From Emiliania huxleyi CCMP1516 (taxonomy: Eukaryota; Haptophyta; Isochrysidales; Noelaerhabdaceae): a stretch of DNA of 64,000 nucleotides. The DNA lies in the NCBI RefSeq assembly GCF_000372725.1, contig NW_005199536.1:32501-96500 (forward strand), written 5' to 3'. Of the stretch, positions 21,924 to 33,324 are shown in pieces. Within the stretch, counting starts at the first letter, position 1; each line of letters starts with the position of its first letter. The notes under the pieces are model-generated. The model did no database searches and was not told the origin of the DNA. It worked only from the letters and a program-made list of their open reading frames with translations. The translations under genes and the position numbers were made by a program.

Positions 21924-22016
21924 CTGTCTAGACGTGGAGTCGCGAGGGCTAGCCTGGCCCTTGCCCCACCACCTTCGTGTGTGTGGAGAAGCTTCCTTGA
22001 CCTGACCTGGCCTTAG
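21924..22016. repeat. Intron-family B element at the junction of two truncated genes
   Basis: The minus strand reads aggtcaggtcaaggaagctt, ctccacacacacgaaggtgg, tggggcaagggccaggctag and ccctcgcgactccacgtcta. The plus strand of 34179-34306, an intron of the desaturase, matches it (gaggtcaggtcaggtacact, acacggtggtggggcaaggg, gctagccctcgcgaga) with an internal insertion. Here it separates a minus-strand exon (21923 downward) from a plus-strand exon (22017 upward), each with a 3' splice site at its edge. Confidence 0.65.
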
Positions 22017-22925
22017 GGGCCTTGCGTCGAGTGGGCGCTCGACCACATCTTCTACACGCCGCGCACGCTGCAGCTCGCCGAGCGGTGGGCTACCCTCGAG
22101 GCGAACCACCGCCCCTCTTCCTCTCCCCTCACCCTCCTCCACCCCCCCCCCCTCCTGGGGGTGAGTTGAGAAGTTTTCCTCCCCTTCCCTCCCCTTCCCA
22201 CAGGGAGACCCGAAGTGGGGGGCCACAGGCCTCCCCTCCTTGTGGGGCCGGGTCCGACCCCCTGCCGGTGGGCGAGCCTTTTGCGCCGTGTGGAGCCGCG
22301 GAGGCTCGCAGGGGCCTCTCTCTCTCTCTTTCGTTCTCTCTTTCTCTCTTTCTTTCTCTTTTTCTTTTTCTCTCCCCCCCCCCCCCCCCTCCCTCCCTCC
22401 CTCCCTCCCTCCCTCCCCCTCCCTCCCCCCCCCCCCTCTCCCTCCCCCTCCCCCCCCTCCCCCCCCTCCCTCCCTCCCTCCCAACCTCTCCCTCAACCCC
22501 CCGCCAGGCTCGCCGCGGACAGGGCGGCCGCGCTGCAGGCGGACGTCGACGCGCAGGAGGCGCGGCAGGCGGAGGCGCGAGCGGCGCTGGCGGCGACGAT
22601 CGCCGCGGAGGAGCGGGAGGTGGCCGCCGCGGACGCCGCCGAGGACGCCGCCGCGGCGCCGGCGGCCGTGGCGGACGAGCTCGCCTCGGACTCGGTCGGC
22701 AAGGGGCGGAGGAAGAAGGGGGGCGCGCCTCCGTCGGCGGCAATGCAGGCCTTCCTGCGCTCGCGCCGCGAGCGCGAGAAGGGCATCAAGGCGGAGCAGC
22801 GGCGGGAGCGGGAGGGCTTCCTCGCCTCGCTCGACGAGCTGCAGTGCGACGCCCTCGGCGAACGGGTAGACTGCAAGCCGGCCGAGTGGGCGGAGCGCGG
22901 AGCCGCAGCAACCCAGTCGGGCTGA
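22017..22925 (+). CDS. 3' exons of an unknown protein, perhaps an endonuclease/exonuclease/phosphatase family member
   Basis: Exon 22017-22084 codes GPCVEWALDHIFYTPRTLQL, resembling the C-terminal strand of endonuclease/exonuclease/phosphatase proteins (W-x-L-D-H-I-F-Y). A GT donor at 22085 joins an acceptor at 22507 in phase, giving LAERLAADRAAALQADVD. Exon 22508-22925 is a charged, alanine-rich coiled coil (AAMQAFLRSRREREKGIKAE) ending in TGA. No upstream exons exist on this strand, because the trypsin gene occupies the space in the opposite direction. So the gene is truncated here, by rearrangement or by assembly. The intron holds poly-C and CCCT runs. Confidence 0.5.
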
Positions 22926-23544
22926 CGCTGATGCAGCGCTAATTAGCCTTGAGCGTTGAGGAACTGGCAGGTGAGTTACTTTCACGGGCGGAGCGAGAGC
23001 CGAGACTCGAGGGTCGAAAAAATTCTTGTTTACACGCGGTACCGACCAGCTACCACGCGTGGGCCGTGGCGTAATACGTAACACGTGATCTCCCGCGCGG
23101 CACAGCAACAGGCACACACAACAGAAACACGTTCTTGTGATTGAGCATTGCCATTCATGAGGCTTGTGCATTGAGCATTGCCATTCATGCTACTAGATAG
23201 GAGGCTCGTCGGCGCGCGCGTCGTGTCCGACGCGTACATGGTGTATCGAGAGGCGCCGCGAGCCAACGGAACGTTGAGCAGTGGCCAGTGCTGCGCGCAA
23301 TGCCCAATGCCGCATCGCCCAAATCGCGCCGGCCCCCACGTCCTCTACGCTGCCTGGCGCACTCTACGAACCCCCGCGGCCGAGAGGCGCGAGAGGCGCG
23401 AGACCTGCGCCGCCTCGCAAAGGTACGAGACGCCCCTGGCAAACCCCCCCCCCCGAAACCACCCACCCACCGACCGACCCGCCCGCCCGCCGCCGCCTGA
23501 CCCCACCCACCTCCCCCCCGCGCCACTGCCGCCATGCGCGGCAC
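22926..23544. other. Intergenic with a short direct repeat
   Basis: The 20-base string tgagcattgccattcatg plus two occurs twice, at about 23141-23160 and 23172-23190. Otherwise nothing coding is evident; this is the 3' side of the giant hydrolase gene. Confidence 0.6.
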
Positions 23545-23815
23545 TCAGCCCGGAGAGAGCGGCGCAAGCGCAGCGCACTCGCATATCGCGTCGCTCGAGG
23601 CGATGGACTGATCGCACGCCATGTCGTGCTTGACTGTGCAGGTATCGCCGCTCTCCTCCCACGCCCCTGTGCACGAGCGGCCGATCGCAGCGCAGTAGCC
23701 GTCGCAGCTGCCGTAGTAGCTGTCGAAGTTATCAACCAGCACTTTGCACTTGCCACAGACGAGGCCGCCGTCCTTGTCGGGCCACGACGCCTCATCGCAC
23801 TCACCCGGTGGCACG

Positions 23816-23849
<34 letters not shown>

Positions 23850-26800
23850 TCGCGGGGGGTGGTGCTGTCCACGTGAGTGAGGCGAGCGAGTAGGCAGCCT
23901 CATCAACCACCTCGCCGGTGCGGCTGACGAAAGCGGAGTGCACGTAGCCTGCGCCACGGATGGGTGGCAGGTGGGGGGCGAGACGCGGGGAAGGGGGAGG
24001 GGGTCGCGCAGGGAAGGCGCGCAGAGAGCTGTGGGTGAGTTGCTCAGGGGCCGCGCCTCCTCCGATGGCGATGACCTGCGCGCCGTGGTCGCTGTCAAAA
24101 GTCGCCTTGCTGCCGTCCACGAGCTGGTCGGAAACGGAGTAGAGCGTCCTGCCACCCGCGCCATTGACAAAATACACGATGCCGCCGTGCTCAATCCTCT
24201 CGTAGTGGTGGTCGTGGCCTGCTCCGAGACGGGAGGGCGGCGTTACTGCTGAAGGGGGCGGGGCTGCTGCTAGAGAGGGCGGCGCTGCTGCGGCCATACA
24301 GGCGGCGAGTGAGAGGAGCTGGGCGAGGGCGAGGCCACCGGAGATGACGATGGACGCGCCCCACTCGGCAAAGGGCCACTGCATGAAGCTCTTGGACCCG
24401 TGCTTGCTGCTGCTGGAAAACGGGGAATGGTGCATGACGACGATCTTCCACGCCGCGCTCGAGCGTGAGAGCTGCTCCTGGAGCCACGTCTGCTGCTGCG
24501 GGATGGTCGCGTCGACAGCTTCCGAGTCGAGGACAAAGACGTGCAATGCACCGTCTGCCTGCGAGGGAGGCGAGGAGGGCGTGCGTGCGTGTTCGTGCGT
24601 GCGTGCGTGTGCGTGAGGGGGGGGGGGGGGTCCTGGGGGAGGAGGAAGGGCTACCTGGTAAAAGTCGTAGAACAGCTCGGAGCCAGACGTGCCGCTGGTC
24701 GCCACGCCCTCGCCAGGCAGCGAGAAGAAGCGGCGGTACTCGGCGATGCCGCCGCCGTCGCTCACATCGTGGTTGCCGACGCAAGGAAAGAATCGGTTCT
24801 CGCGCCCAGCCGGAGCGTCGGGGAGGAAGGCTCCATAGAGCGCAATACCCCCGACCGTTTCGTTCAGTGTGTGAGAGTCGTACCTGTTGTCGCCCGCTGA
24901 GATCACAAAGTCGACGTCCCAGCTTGCGACCAGCGCAGCCACGTCCCGCTCCATCTGGTTGCTGACGCCAAAGTCGCCAATGACCGCAAACCTCACCACG
25001 GCAGGCGGCAGTGGTGGCGACGCGGGCGGCGAAGGCTGGGAGGGCGGCACTGGCCTCCGCGGCGGCGGAGACGGCGGCGCAAGCGCAGCGCACTCGCATA
25101 TCGCGTCGCTCGAGTCGATGGACTGATCGCACTCCATAGGGTGGTCGACCAAGCACGAGTCGCCATGCTCCTCCCACGCCCCTGTGCACGAGCGGCCGAT
25201 CGCAGCGCAGTAGCCACCGCAGGTGCCGTACGTCGTTTCAAAGTTATCGACGAGCACCTTGCACGGCCCGCATACGAGGCCGTGGTCGACGTCTGGCCAG
25301 CTCTGCTCGTCGCATGGGCTTGGCGGCGGCGGGGGTGACGCTGGCGCCACCCCAGCCTCGCCGCACTCGCAGATCGCGTCGCTCGACTTCAGCTGCGTGA
25401 AGCACTCCATAGGGTGGTCGACCAAGCACGAGTCGCCATGCTCATTCCAAGCGCCGGTGCAGGTCCGGTTGATCGACGCGCAGTAGCCACCGCAGGTGCC
25501 GTACGTCGTTTCAAAGTTATCGACGAGCACCTTGCACGGCCCGCATACGAGGCCGTGGTCGACGTCTGGCCAGCTCTGCTCGTCGCATGGGCTTGGCGGC
25601 GGCGGGGGCGAGGCGGACGGAGGCGGTGGCGACGCGGACGGTGGCGGCGGCGGCGGCAACGGTGAGACGGACGGAGGCGGCGGGGACGGCGAGGCGGACG
25701 GAGGCGGCGGGGACGGCGAGGCGGACGGAGGCGGCGGCGACGGCGAGGCGGAGGGAGGCGGCGGCGACGGCGAGGCGGACGGAGGCGGAGGCGACGGCGA
25801 GGCGGACGGAGGCGGCGGCGACGGCAAGGCGGACGGAGTCGACATGCACTGCGACAGGCCACAGCACCCGGCACATTGAGAACAACCGCTGTCTGCGAGA
25901 AGCGGACACGGCACCTCGGCAAAAATCGAGCAGGGCAACGCCTCGGCCGCTCCTGCAAAGTGACACATCTGATCGCACGGCGGTGGCGGCGAGGGTGGGG
26001 GCGGAGAGACCGGCGGCGGAGAGGGCGACGGCGGCGTGGGTGGAGGAGGGGAGGGTTGTGGCGGTGAGGGTGGCGGCGGCGTGGGAGGCGGTGGCGAGGT
26101 CGGCGGTGAGGGCGGTGGTGGCGAGGGTGGTGGTGGTGAGGGCGGCGGTGAGGGCGGCGGCGTGGGTGGAGGCGGGGATGGAGGAGGGGCGGGAGGCGGC
26201 AGCGTGGGAGGCGGTGGCGAGGTCGGCGGCGGGGGCGAGGGCGATGCTGAGGGAGGCGGCGGCGACGGCGACACGGATGCCGGCGGGGGTGACGGCGATG
26301 CTGAGGGCGGCGGGGGCGAGGGTGAGGCGGACGGCGGCGGCGGCGACGGCGAGGTGGAGGGAGGCGGCGGCGAGGGCGATGCTGAGGGAGGCGGTGGTGA
26401 CGGTGAGGCGGAGGGAGGCGGCGGAGATGGTGAGGCGGAGGGAGGCGGCGGCGAGGGCGAGGCGGACGGCGGCGGGGGCGAGGGCGATGCCGAGGGAGGC
26501 GGCGGCGACGGCGACACGGATGCCGGCGGGGGTGACGGCGATGCTGAGGGCGGCGGGGGCGAGGGTGAGGCGGACGGCGGCGGCGGCGACGGCGAGGTGG
26601 AGGGAGGCGGCGGCGAGGGCGATGCTGAGGGAGGCGGTGGTGACGGTGAGGCGGAGAGAGGCGGTGGAGATGGTGAGGCGGAGGGAGGCGGTGGCGAGGG
26701 CGATGCTGAGGGAGGCGGCGGCGACGGCGACACGGATGCCGGCGGGGGTGACGGTGATGCTGAGGGTGGCGGGGGCGACGGCGATGCTGAGGGCGGCGGC

Positions 26801-29800
26801 GGCGAGGGTGAGGCGGACGGCGGCGGCGGCGACGGCGAGACGGACGGCGGCGGGGGCGACGGCGATGCTGAGGGCGGCGGCGGCGATGGTGAGGCGGAGG
26901 GAGGCGGCGGCGATGGCGGCGGCGGCGATGGTGGCGACGGCGATGGTGGTGACGGCGGCGGGGGAGGCGGTGATGGTAGCGACGGCGGCGCGGGCGAAGC
27001 GAAGACGTAGAACTTGCACACCGTCAGCCCCGCCGCAGACGGCCGGTTGAGGTAGATGTAGCGCCCCAGCGCGTTGATCTCCACCTCCAACATCACGTTC
27101 GACGACACGCTCACGTCCGACTTCACCAGCGCGTTGCCCGTGTACGTCTCCGCCGTCGAGCCGAGATAGATGTCAATGCCGGTCAGCCGCTGTGGGCAGC
27201 AGTCGTTGCGGTTCTGCAGCCGCACGTAGCGCACATACACCTCGCTCCCGAGGTCGACGCCCCACGTGTGGCTTGTGTATTGGCCGCACTCGGCCCACGG
27301 CCGTCCCGTCGTGCTGTCGGCATATGACAGGTCGCTCACGGGCGCCTGCTTGTTGTAGAAGCTCGAGTCCTGGTACGTGATGGCCGTGCGAAGGTCGAGC
27401 AGCTGCGCTGCTGGTGGCGGCGACGGAGGCGCGGGCGGTGACGGCGGCGAGGGCGGCGGCGGTGACGGCGATGCGCTCGGCGGCGGTGACGGTGATGCGC
27501 TCGGCGGTGGCGGCGACGGTGGGATGAGGATGAACGTCTCGCTGCCGTAGGATCCGGAGTCGAGCGTGAACGTATAGCCCGCACCCTCCCACAGGTTGCC
27601 GTTCCAGCCGTCGCCCCACGAGTCGTACATGTCGAGCGTGCACTCGCCGGGCGGCGCGGACAGGGTGCCGGAGTAGGGGGCCCCTCCACTGCCAATCAAC
27701 GCGCCGCTGCACGTCAGGGTCCACGACACCTCTCCCTCCCAGCTGCCGCCACCCACGGTGACCTGGAACTCGATTGGGGGGGCCGGTGGAGCGATCGGCG
27801 GCGACGATGGCGGCGAAGGCGGCGATGGCGGCGATGGCGGCGATGGCGGCGGCGACGGCGGCGATGGCGTGGCGCACAGGCGCTGCGCGGCGGCGATGGC
27901 GTCGTCGTCCGAGTCCTCGACGACGAGAGCGACCATCGCCTCGGCGGCGCCAGCGGTGCACATCTGCAGCGCATGCACGCATCCGCCGCTCGAGCAGGCG
28001 GCCCACGCGCGCTGCGGCCGTACCACAAAGGGCGTGCCGACGGCAGGGAAGCCGAGGGCATACGTGAGCGTGTTGCGCTCGCCATTGGCGGGCGCGTAAT
28101 GGACCGAGAGCCGGCCCTTGACCTCACTCGAGAGGGTGGCGTCGAGCCCTGCGCCCGTGCGGTACGAGACCCACACGGCCATGTTCGATCCCGCCACGGG
28201 GAGGCGCACGCCGTATGCGCGGCCGGCCGCGGAGCCGGAGGCAAAGGGGTCGACGCGAAGGTCGGAGATGGCGACGATGGCCGCGCCGCCCCAGTCGCGC
28301 GTGTGCGTGTTGCGTTCGAGCCAGCCGAGCGTGATCAGGTTGGGCAGCACGACGCCCGGGCAGTTGGTGCGCGCGCTCGAGCCCATCACCGCCGAGTAGT
28401 CGCCGTACTCGTTGAGCGCGTTGCCGTCGACGTCCATCTCCCCCGAGTGGTGCAGCCCGAGGTTATGGCCGAGCTCGTGCACGCGGATGCCATTGAGGTT
28501 GGCGTACGAAGAGTACTGCACCTCCCACGTGTACCGCCCGCCGAGCTGGCCGAGGCCGCCCCACGAGCACTGCGAGACGGAGGTGTGCGGCAGCCAGAAC
28601 TCGATGTGTTGCGTCGGCGAGGTGGTCGAGACGCTCGGGTGCTGCGTCGCCATGAGCGAGAGGGCACGGCTCGTCGCGGGCCAGACGTGCTGGCCCCAGT
28701 CGCAGCCGGCGATGGCGGAGACGGGCTGGCCCATCTGCACCGTGACGACCTCGACGGACGTCCACTCGAGGATCTCGTACGACGAGAGCTCGGTGGCGTA
28801 CTCGACGGTCCCCGGCTGGCGCACGCCCGACGGGTGGGTGAAGCCGTCGCGCACGCACGCCTCGGAGCAGTAGGTGGGGCTGTAGTCGGTGTACTCGAGG
28901 CGGATGGCGAGGAAAGTGCGCGGCTCGGCGCCGACGGAGAAGGCCGCCGTCCCGACGGAGAAGGCCGCCGTCCCCGTCGCGGCGGCGCTGGCCGCGAGGC
29001 GAGGCGACGGCGCGGGCAAGCCGCCGATGGTGGTGGGCGTGGTGGTGGCGGGCACGTTCGAGAGCACGCGCACGATGCCCCAGGACGCGGAGGCGGTCGT
29101 GCTTGTGGCGAGCGTCGAGTTGCGTGCGGCGGCCTCGGCGGCGACGAGCGCCGCCCGCACGACGCGCCGCACCTCGAGCGAGAGCCGCGCGCCGTAGGCA
29201 AAGTCGGCGCACTGCGTCGCGATCGCGAGCTTGTGCAGCGTGTGCGGCGCGGCGACGTCCTCGCAGACGCCAAAGGCCGCGCCGATGCCCGCGTCGAAGT
29301 GGTCCTCGGCGATGACGCCGGCAAAGGTGCAGTTGAGCCGCGTGGCGACCTCCTTCGGATCGGCGTAGTCGAAGACCGCCGGGCTGAGGCGACGGTCGTT
29401 GAGCTCGCGTCGAGCGTGCGGGGATGGCTGCGACGGGAACACAGGTGGCGACGGACGAGCCTCGCAAGGAGCAAGCATACCAAAGGCGCAAAGCAGGACC
29501 AAGCAGCTATGCGAATTGAACTGCTGGTGGTGAATCTGAGACGGCGTGCGATGGCGGCAACGACGTTCGGCAGGCTCGAGCGAGGCGGCGGATCTCGAGC
29601 TGCTCTTGTCGTCTCGGCCGCCAGCCATCCCGAACAGCCGCCAGCTGCAAACGGCGGCGACGAGGAAGGCAGCTGTGATGAAGAGCACGGTCGTTGAGGC
29701 TGCGACAAGCGCGACAGTGACCCAAACCGCCAGCGACGGTGGCCAAACCTTTAAGTTGCGGCGCCACGTCACCGTGCCGACGACGGCCAAGGCGGCGACT

Positions 29801-31132
29801 GCGGCGGCGACCTTCGGGGGACCCGCTGGGGGACCCGCTGCGAGCCACGGCAAAGCGCTTGCGGAGAAACCGACAGGTGCCGCCGCCGCGCCGGAGAGGT
29901 ACGCCGTGGCGGCGGCGAAACAAGTGGCCCACGCCGCGCCGCGAGCCCCCTTTCCGCTCGCCGCGGTGGGCCAGGAGGCGCCGCAGGCGATGGCGAGGAG
30001 GATGAGCACGAGGTCGGGCATGAGAAGCGGCGAGCAGCTCACGAGCGAGGACGCCTTCGAGGAGGACGGCACGACCCCGGCCGGGCTCGAGGTGCCGCAG
30101 TACTTTACGCCGTTGACGGTGAGGTAGTCCCAGATGCAGTTGGAGTGCTCCTCCACGTCAAAGGCGATCACGTCCAGCCCGACCGGCGGCATGCCGTAGA
30201 GGGTGCAGTCCTCGTTGACCGGGTAGTCGTTCGGGAAGTCGGGCGAGGTGGCGCACGAGCCGCCGTCGGTGATCAAGCACGGGCCGGTGGTGAAGACGTC
30301 GCCGAGCGGGCATGACGGCAAGGACGGCGGCGGCAGGGCCGGCGGCGGCGGCGGCGCCGGGGGCGTGGCCGGTGGCGACGGCGGCGGCGATGGCGCGCCC
30401 AACCTCATCTCGGCTCCCTGGTAGTTGGCGAGGCCATGGCCGAACTCGTTGTCGCGGCCGGGCTCGCCCAGATCCTCGGCGCCCCCCTCAAGCGCCGTGC
30501 GGTCCTCGGCGTTGGTATAGGACGGGTACCTGCGTGGCCGCGAAGCGTGTCTGACGCGGCGGCTCGGGTCCGACCTCCGCGTGCGTGCGTGCGTGCGGGG
30601 GGGGGGGGGGGGGGCTCACTTGTTCCAGAGCACCATTGCAAGGCCAGAGACGTGCGGCGCGGCCATGGAGGTCCCATCGTACGAATCATAGCCCGGGGGG
30701 CCGACCCCAGTGTCGCTCGGAGGGCCTAGGTAGGAGACAATGATCGCGTGAGAGCGGTGGGAGAGCGGCGGCGCTGCGGCCTTCTCGCACAGGGGTGGCA
30801 CCGACGGTCGAGACGACGTCGACGCCTGGCGCTGCGATGTCGACTTCGTCGTTGAACTGCGAGAAGCTCGCCTTCGCGTCGCTGCTGTCGGTGGCGGCGA
30901 CACTCATTATCGAGGGGTACGACGCCGGGTAACTGTAGCTCATAGTGACGTTTCCGCCCCGAGCCATCTGCGCCACCCGGTTTGAAGCTCGCGCGCCACG
31001 CGTGGTCCTCGCCACGTTGGTCTCGCCGGTGACAACCAAACGAACTTTGGGTTGTTCGTTCGCGCGCCGGTCTTTCGTGGTAGGCGCCGCCGTGACGGAC
31101 GCAAGCAGGGCAAGAAAGAAGACAAAGGGCAT
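23545..31132 (-). CDS. Giant modular secreted protein: partial subtilase, CUB, membrane helices, gametolysin (M11), F5/8C, cysteine modules, purple acid phosphatase
   Basis: Exons: 30802-31132, 30620-30725, 24655-30529, 24339-24558, 24057-24218, 23545-23948; about 2365 residues, all phases consistent. Order: signal peptide MPFVFFLALLASVTAAP; the C-terminal third of an S8 subtilase (SYPSIMSVAATDSSDAKASF, YDGTSMAAPHVSGLAMVLWN) lacking the Asp and His regions; CUB (about 228-301); about four hydrophobic helices (311-455); M11 gametolysin with HELGHNLGLHHSGEMD at about 830 and the Met-turn EYGDYSAVMG; a DSWGDGWNG module; F5/8C/discoidin (about 1188-1321); about 470 residues of SPPPPSA; two ten-cysteine modules (CDEQSWPDVDHGLVCGPCKV); purple acid phosphatase with GDFGV, GDNRY, GNHD, MHHSPF and GHDHHYER; a third cysteine module. 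A second signal-like stretch (HSCLVLLCAFGMLAPCEA, near 29480) means two genes could be fused in one open frame. If one gene, it is a secreted multi-enzyme. Confidence 0.72.
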
Positions 31133-31475
31133 GCTTGCTGTCTCGGCTTGCGCGGCGGTGTGTTGGCGGTCTGCTCGCTTTCATCGGTTTGGATTCGCCG
31201 CCGACATTGTCGGCGGGCACGTCATTGCACGCTTTCTTTCTTGAGGGCACGCCGAAGCCGCTGCCGCCGGTGGCACCCACGCGAGCGGCAAGTTGCAGGA
31301 TCGCTGTGCCGATTTTCGTGAGCAAGAGGTTGGAGGGCATCTGCGAGGGCGGCTCTGCGAGTCTTCCTCGGTGGAATCGGTTGGGCGGCAGAAAAAATTA
31401 GACGTACTTTGGTGCGTGCTGAACGGCCGCACTTTCGGTGCAGTGCACCTGCATCAAGGCCGCATAAGGCCGCCG

Positions 31476-32839
31476 ATGAATCATCACCTCCCAACTGAAG
31501 ACGCCTCCGCGGTGGCCGCAGCTGGCTGGCGAGCCCTCGGCATCGACCGCCGTGCCGCACCGCTCGAGGCGGCGCTCGAGCCGACCAGCGTCAAGGCGGA
31601 CCCCGCCATCGACTCGCTCGGCGACGACGTCCTCTCGCTCTGCCTGGCGCAGGCCCGGTGCGGCTGGACGCTCGCGGCGGCGATGCAGGTCTGCCACGCC
31701 TGGCGCACGGTCGCTGCCGGGGAGGAGCTTTGGGAGAACGCCGTCACCACCCGGTGGCGCCTCGCGACTCGCCGCCGGTCGCGCTCCGGCAAGTATGTTC
31801 ATGGCGAGCGCTCGTGGCGCGAGGTGTGGCGTGTCTTCCACCGGCGGCGGCGGCGGCCGTGCTGCGCCGCCCTCTCGCCGCGGGCGGTCCACCACGCACT
31901 CGGCGAGTCGGGCCGCCTCGCCGCGTGGCTGCTGATCAACCACCAACCCGCCTGCCGGCTGCTACCTCCGCTCGACGGCTGCACCTCGCCGCGCCTCAGC
32001 TGCAAGCTGCTGCTGCAGAACCTGCGGCCCGAGACACTCTGCCTGCTCGGAGGCGGCCACATGCTGCTGCTGCTGCGCGACGGCCGCCCGCTCGCGGTCG
32101 AGCAGGTTGGGTGGTGCGCTGCGGTGCCCCCAGCCGAGCCCGGCGCGGCGGACGCCTCTGCCGAGGTCGGGTGCGGCCTGATCTCTCCGCCGCCGCTCAA
32201 GTATGTTCTGCCGCCGCTGCACTGCATGCTGATGGAGCTGCGTGTCCACGCGAGCGGCGACCAGCGCCGCGCCCCCTCCCTGCGCCTCGCGGACACTTCC
32301 GTGAAGCGTCTCGGAACCTTCCGCTAAGGCGACATGGCCTTTGAGCCCGACCTGCTGGAGGCGGCGCACGCGCTGGTCGTCTCGCTGCCGCCGCACGGGC
32401 AGGTGCTGTTCCCCGGGCATAGTCCCCCCACCCACCCTCACCCACCCACCACCACACCACCCTCACACAGCGCAGAAGTTCACACTTCCCAGGGTCTCAT
32501 CCGCGCCCAAGACCTGCGCGCCCAAGACCCGCCTCGTGGGCGTCCCAGACAGCCTCGTGGGCGTCCTAGACACGGCCTTGTGTGGCAGCCCAGCTGGCTG
32601 AGTGTCTAGTCTGTGTGTCTGTGTGTCGCTCCTCTGTGGCCGTCTCTCGCCTCGCTTGTGTCCCACCCATAGCGCCCGGTGTCCCGTCGCTGGCCAGACT
32701 GGTCTTCACCTCTCTACCCACCTGTGTCGTGGGCATCGAACAGGTGCAGTGCCGCTTCGAGGGAGAAGAGGCGCTGTGGCGGCACTACGAGCCGATCAAC
32801 TCCTCCTTCTACGTGCACCACGAGAATGAGACGGTGTGA
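31476..32839 (+). CDS. F-box-like protein, three exons
   Basis: Exons 31476-32256, 32329-32402 and 32744-32839 join in frame (intron 1 GC-AG, intron 2 GT-AG), giving 316 residues. The region DDVLSLCLAQARCGWTLAAA followed by MQVCHAWRTVAAGEELWE has the F-box pattern (L-x-x-L, then C-x-x-W-R and the terminal W), so a role as substrate adaptor of an SCF ubiquitin ligase is likely. The rest (HALGESGRLAAWLLINHQ, LQNLRPETLCLLGGGHMLLL) is unrecognised and leucine-rich without clear repeats. The last exon ends YEPINSSFYVHHENETV. It lies head-to-head with the giant hydrolase gene; the start codons are 343 bases apart. Confidence 0.65.
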
Positions 32840-33324
32840 CGCGAGGGCGCCTCGCCAGCCGGCGGACAGCCGCCGCCGCCGGCCGCACCGCCTCACCCGG
32901 TATCTCCCGGTCCATCCGTGCTTGTGCTTGTGCAAAGCACAGCTCGCGACGCGGCGCGCCGCTCTCGACAATGCACACGTTGCGTGAGCCGCGGGTATCG
33001 GTTGTATTCCTTGTTGGGAAAGTACTCTCTCCCACAGCGAGTCCGAGCGACGCCGTGTGTTTATGTGTGTGTGTGTGGTCTGCCAGAATTCCCGCACTAC
33101 ACCTCTGGAGACCTCTGTCAGGTCTCTTTCAAGTGTCAGTTGTATGAGGTGTAACCCCGAACACACCGTACTGACGTATGTGTGTGTGTGTGTGTGTAGA
33201 GAGGAGAGCCATGCCTGCTGTAGCCTGTACACGTATTAAAATGCGCCCGGGACCCCTCGCCCTGGGCCTGGCCCTGCTCGCTGCTGGCGTGTGGCGAGAC
33301 CCGCCCCCCCGCCCCCTCGCGCGG
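32840..33324. other. Intergenic between convergent genes
   Basis: Holds short GT repeats near 33060-33080 and 33178-33198. No coding signal. It contains the 3' ends of the F-box gene and of the desaturase gene. Confidence 0.6.

Noticed and set aside
22129..22743. Minus-strand extension of the trypsin frame upstream of 21923
   Set aside because: It is the antisense of C-rich intron and coiled-coil exon sequence; it contains no protease activation peptide, signal peptide or splice-consistent exon.
26036..27010. Plus-strand glycine-rich frames opposite the giant hydrolase linker
   Set aside because: Same artefact: reverse complement of proline repeats.
30685..31130. Reading the first subtilase exon straight through into the intron
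   Set aside because: The frame loses the subtilase pattern after STVG; splicing at 30802/30725 restores GYDSYDGTSMAAPH in phase.
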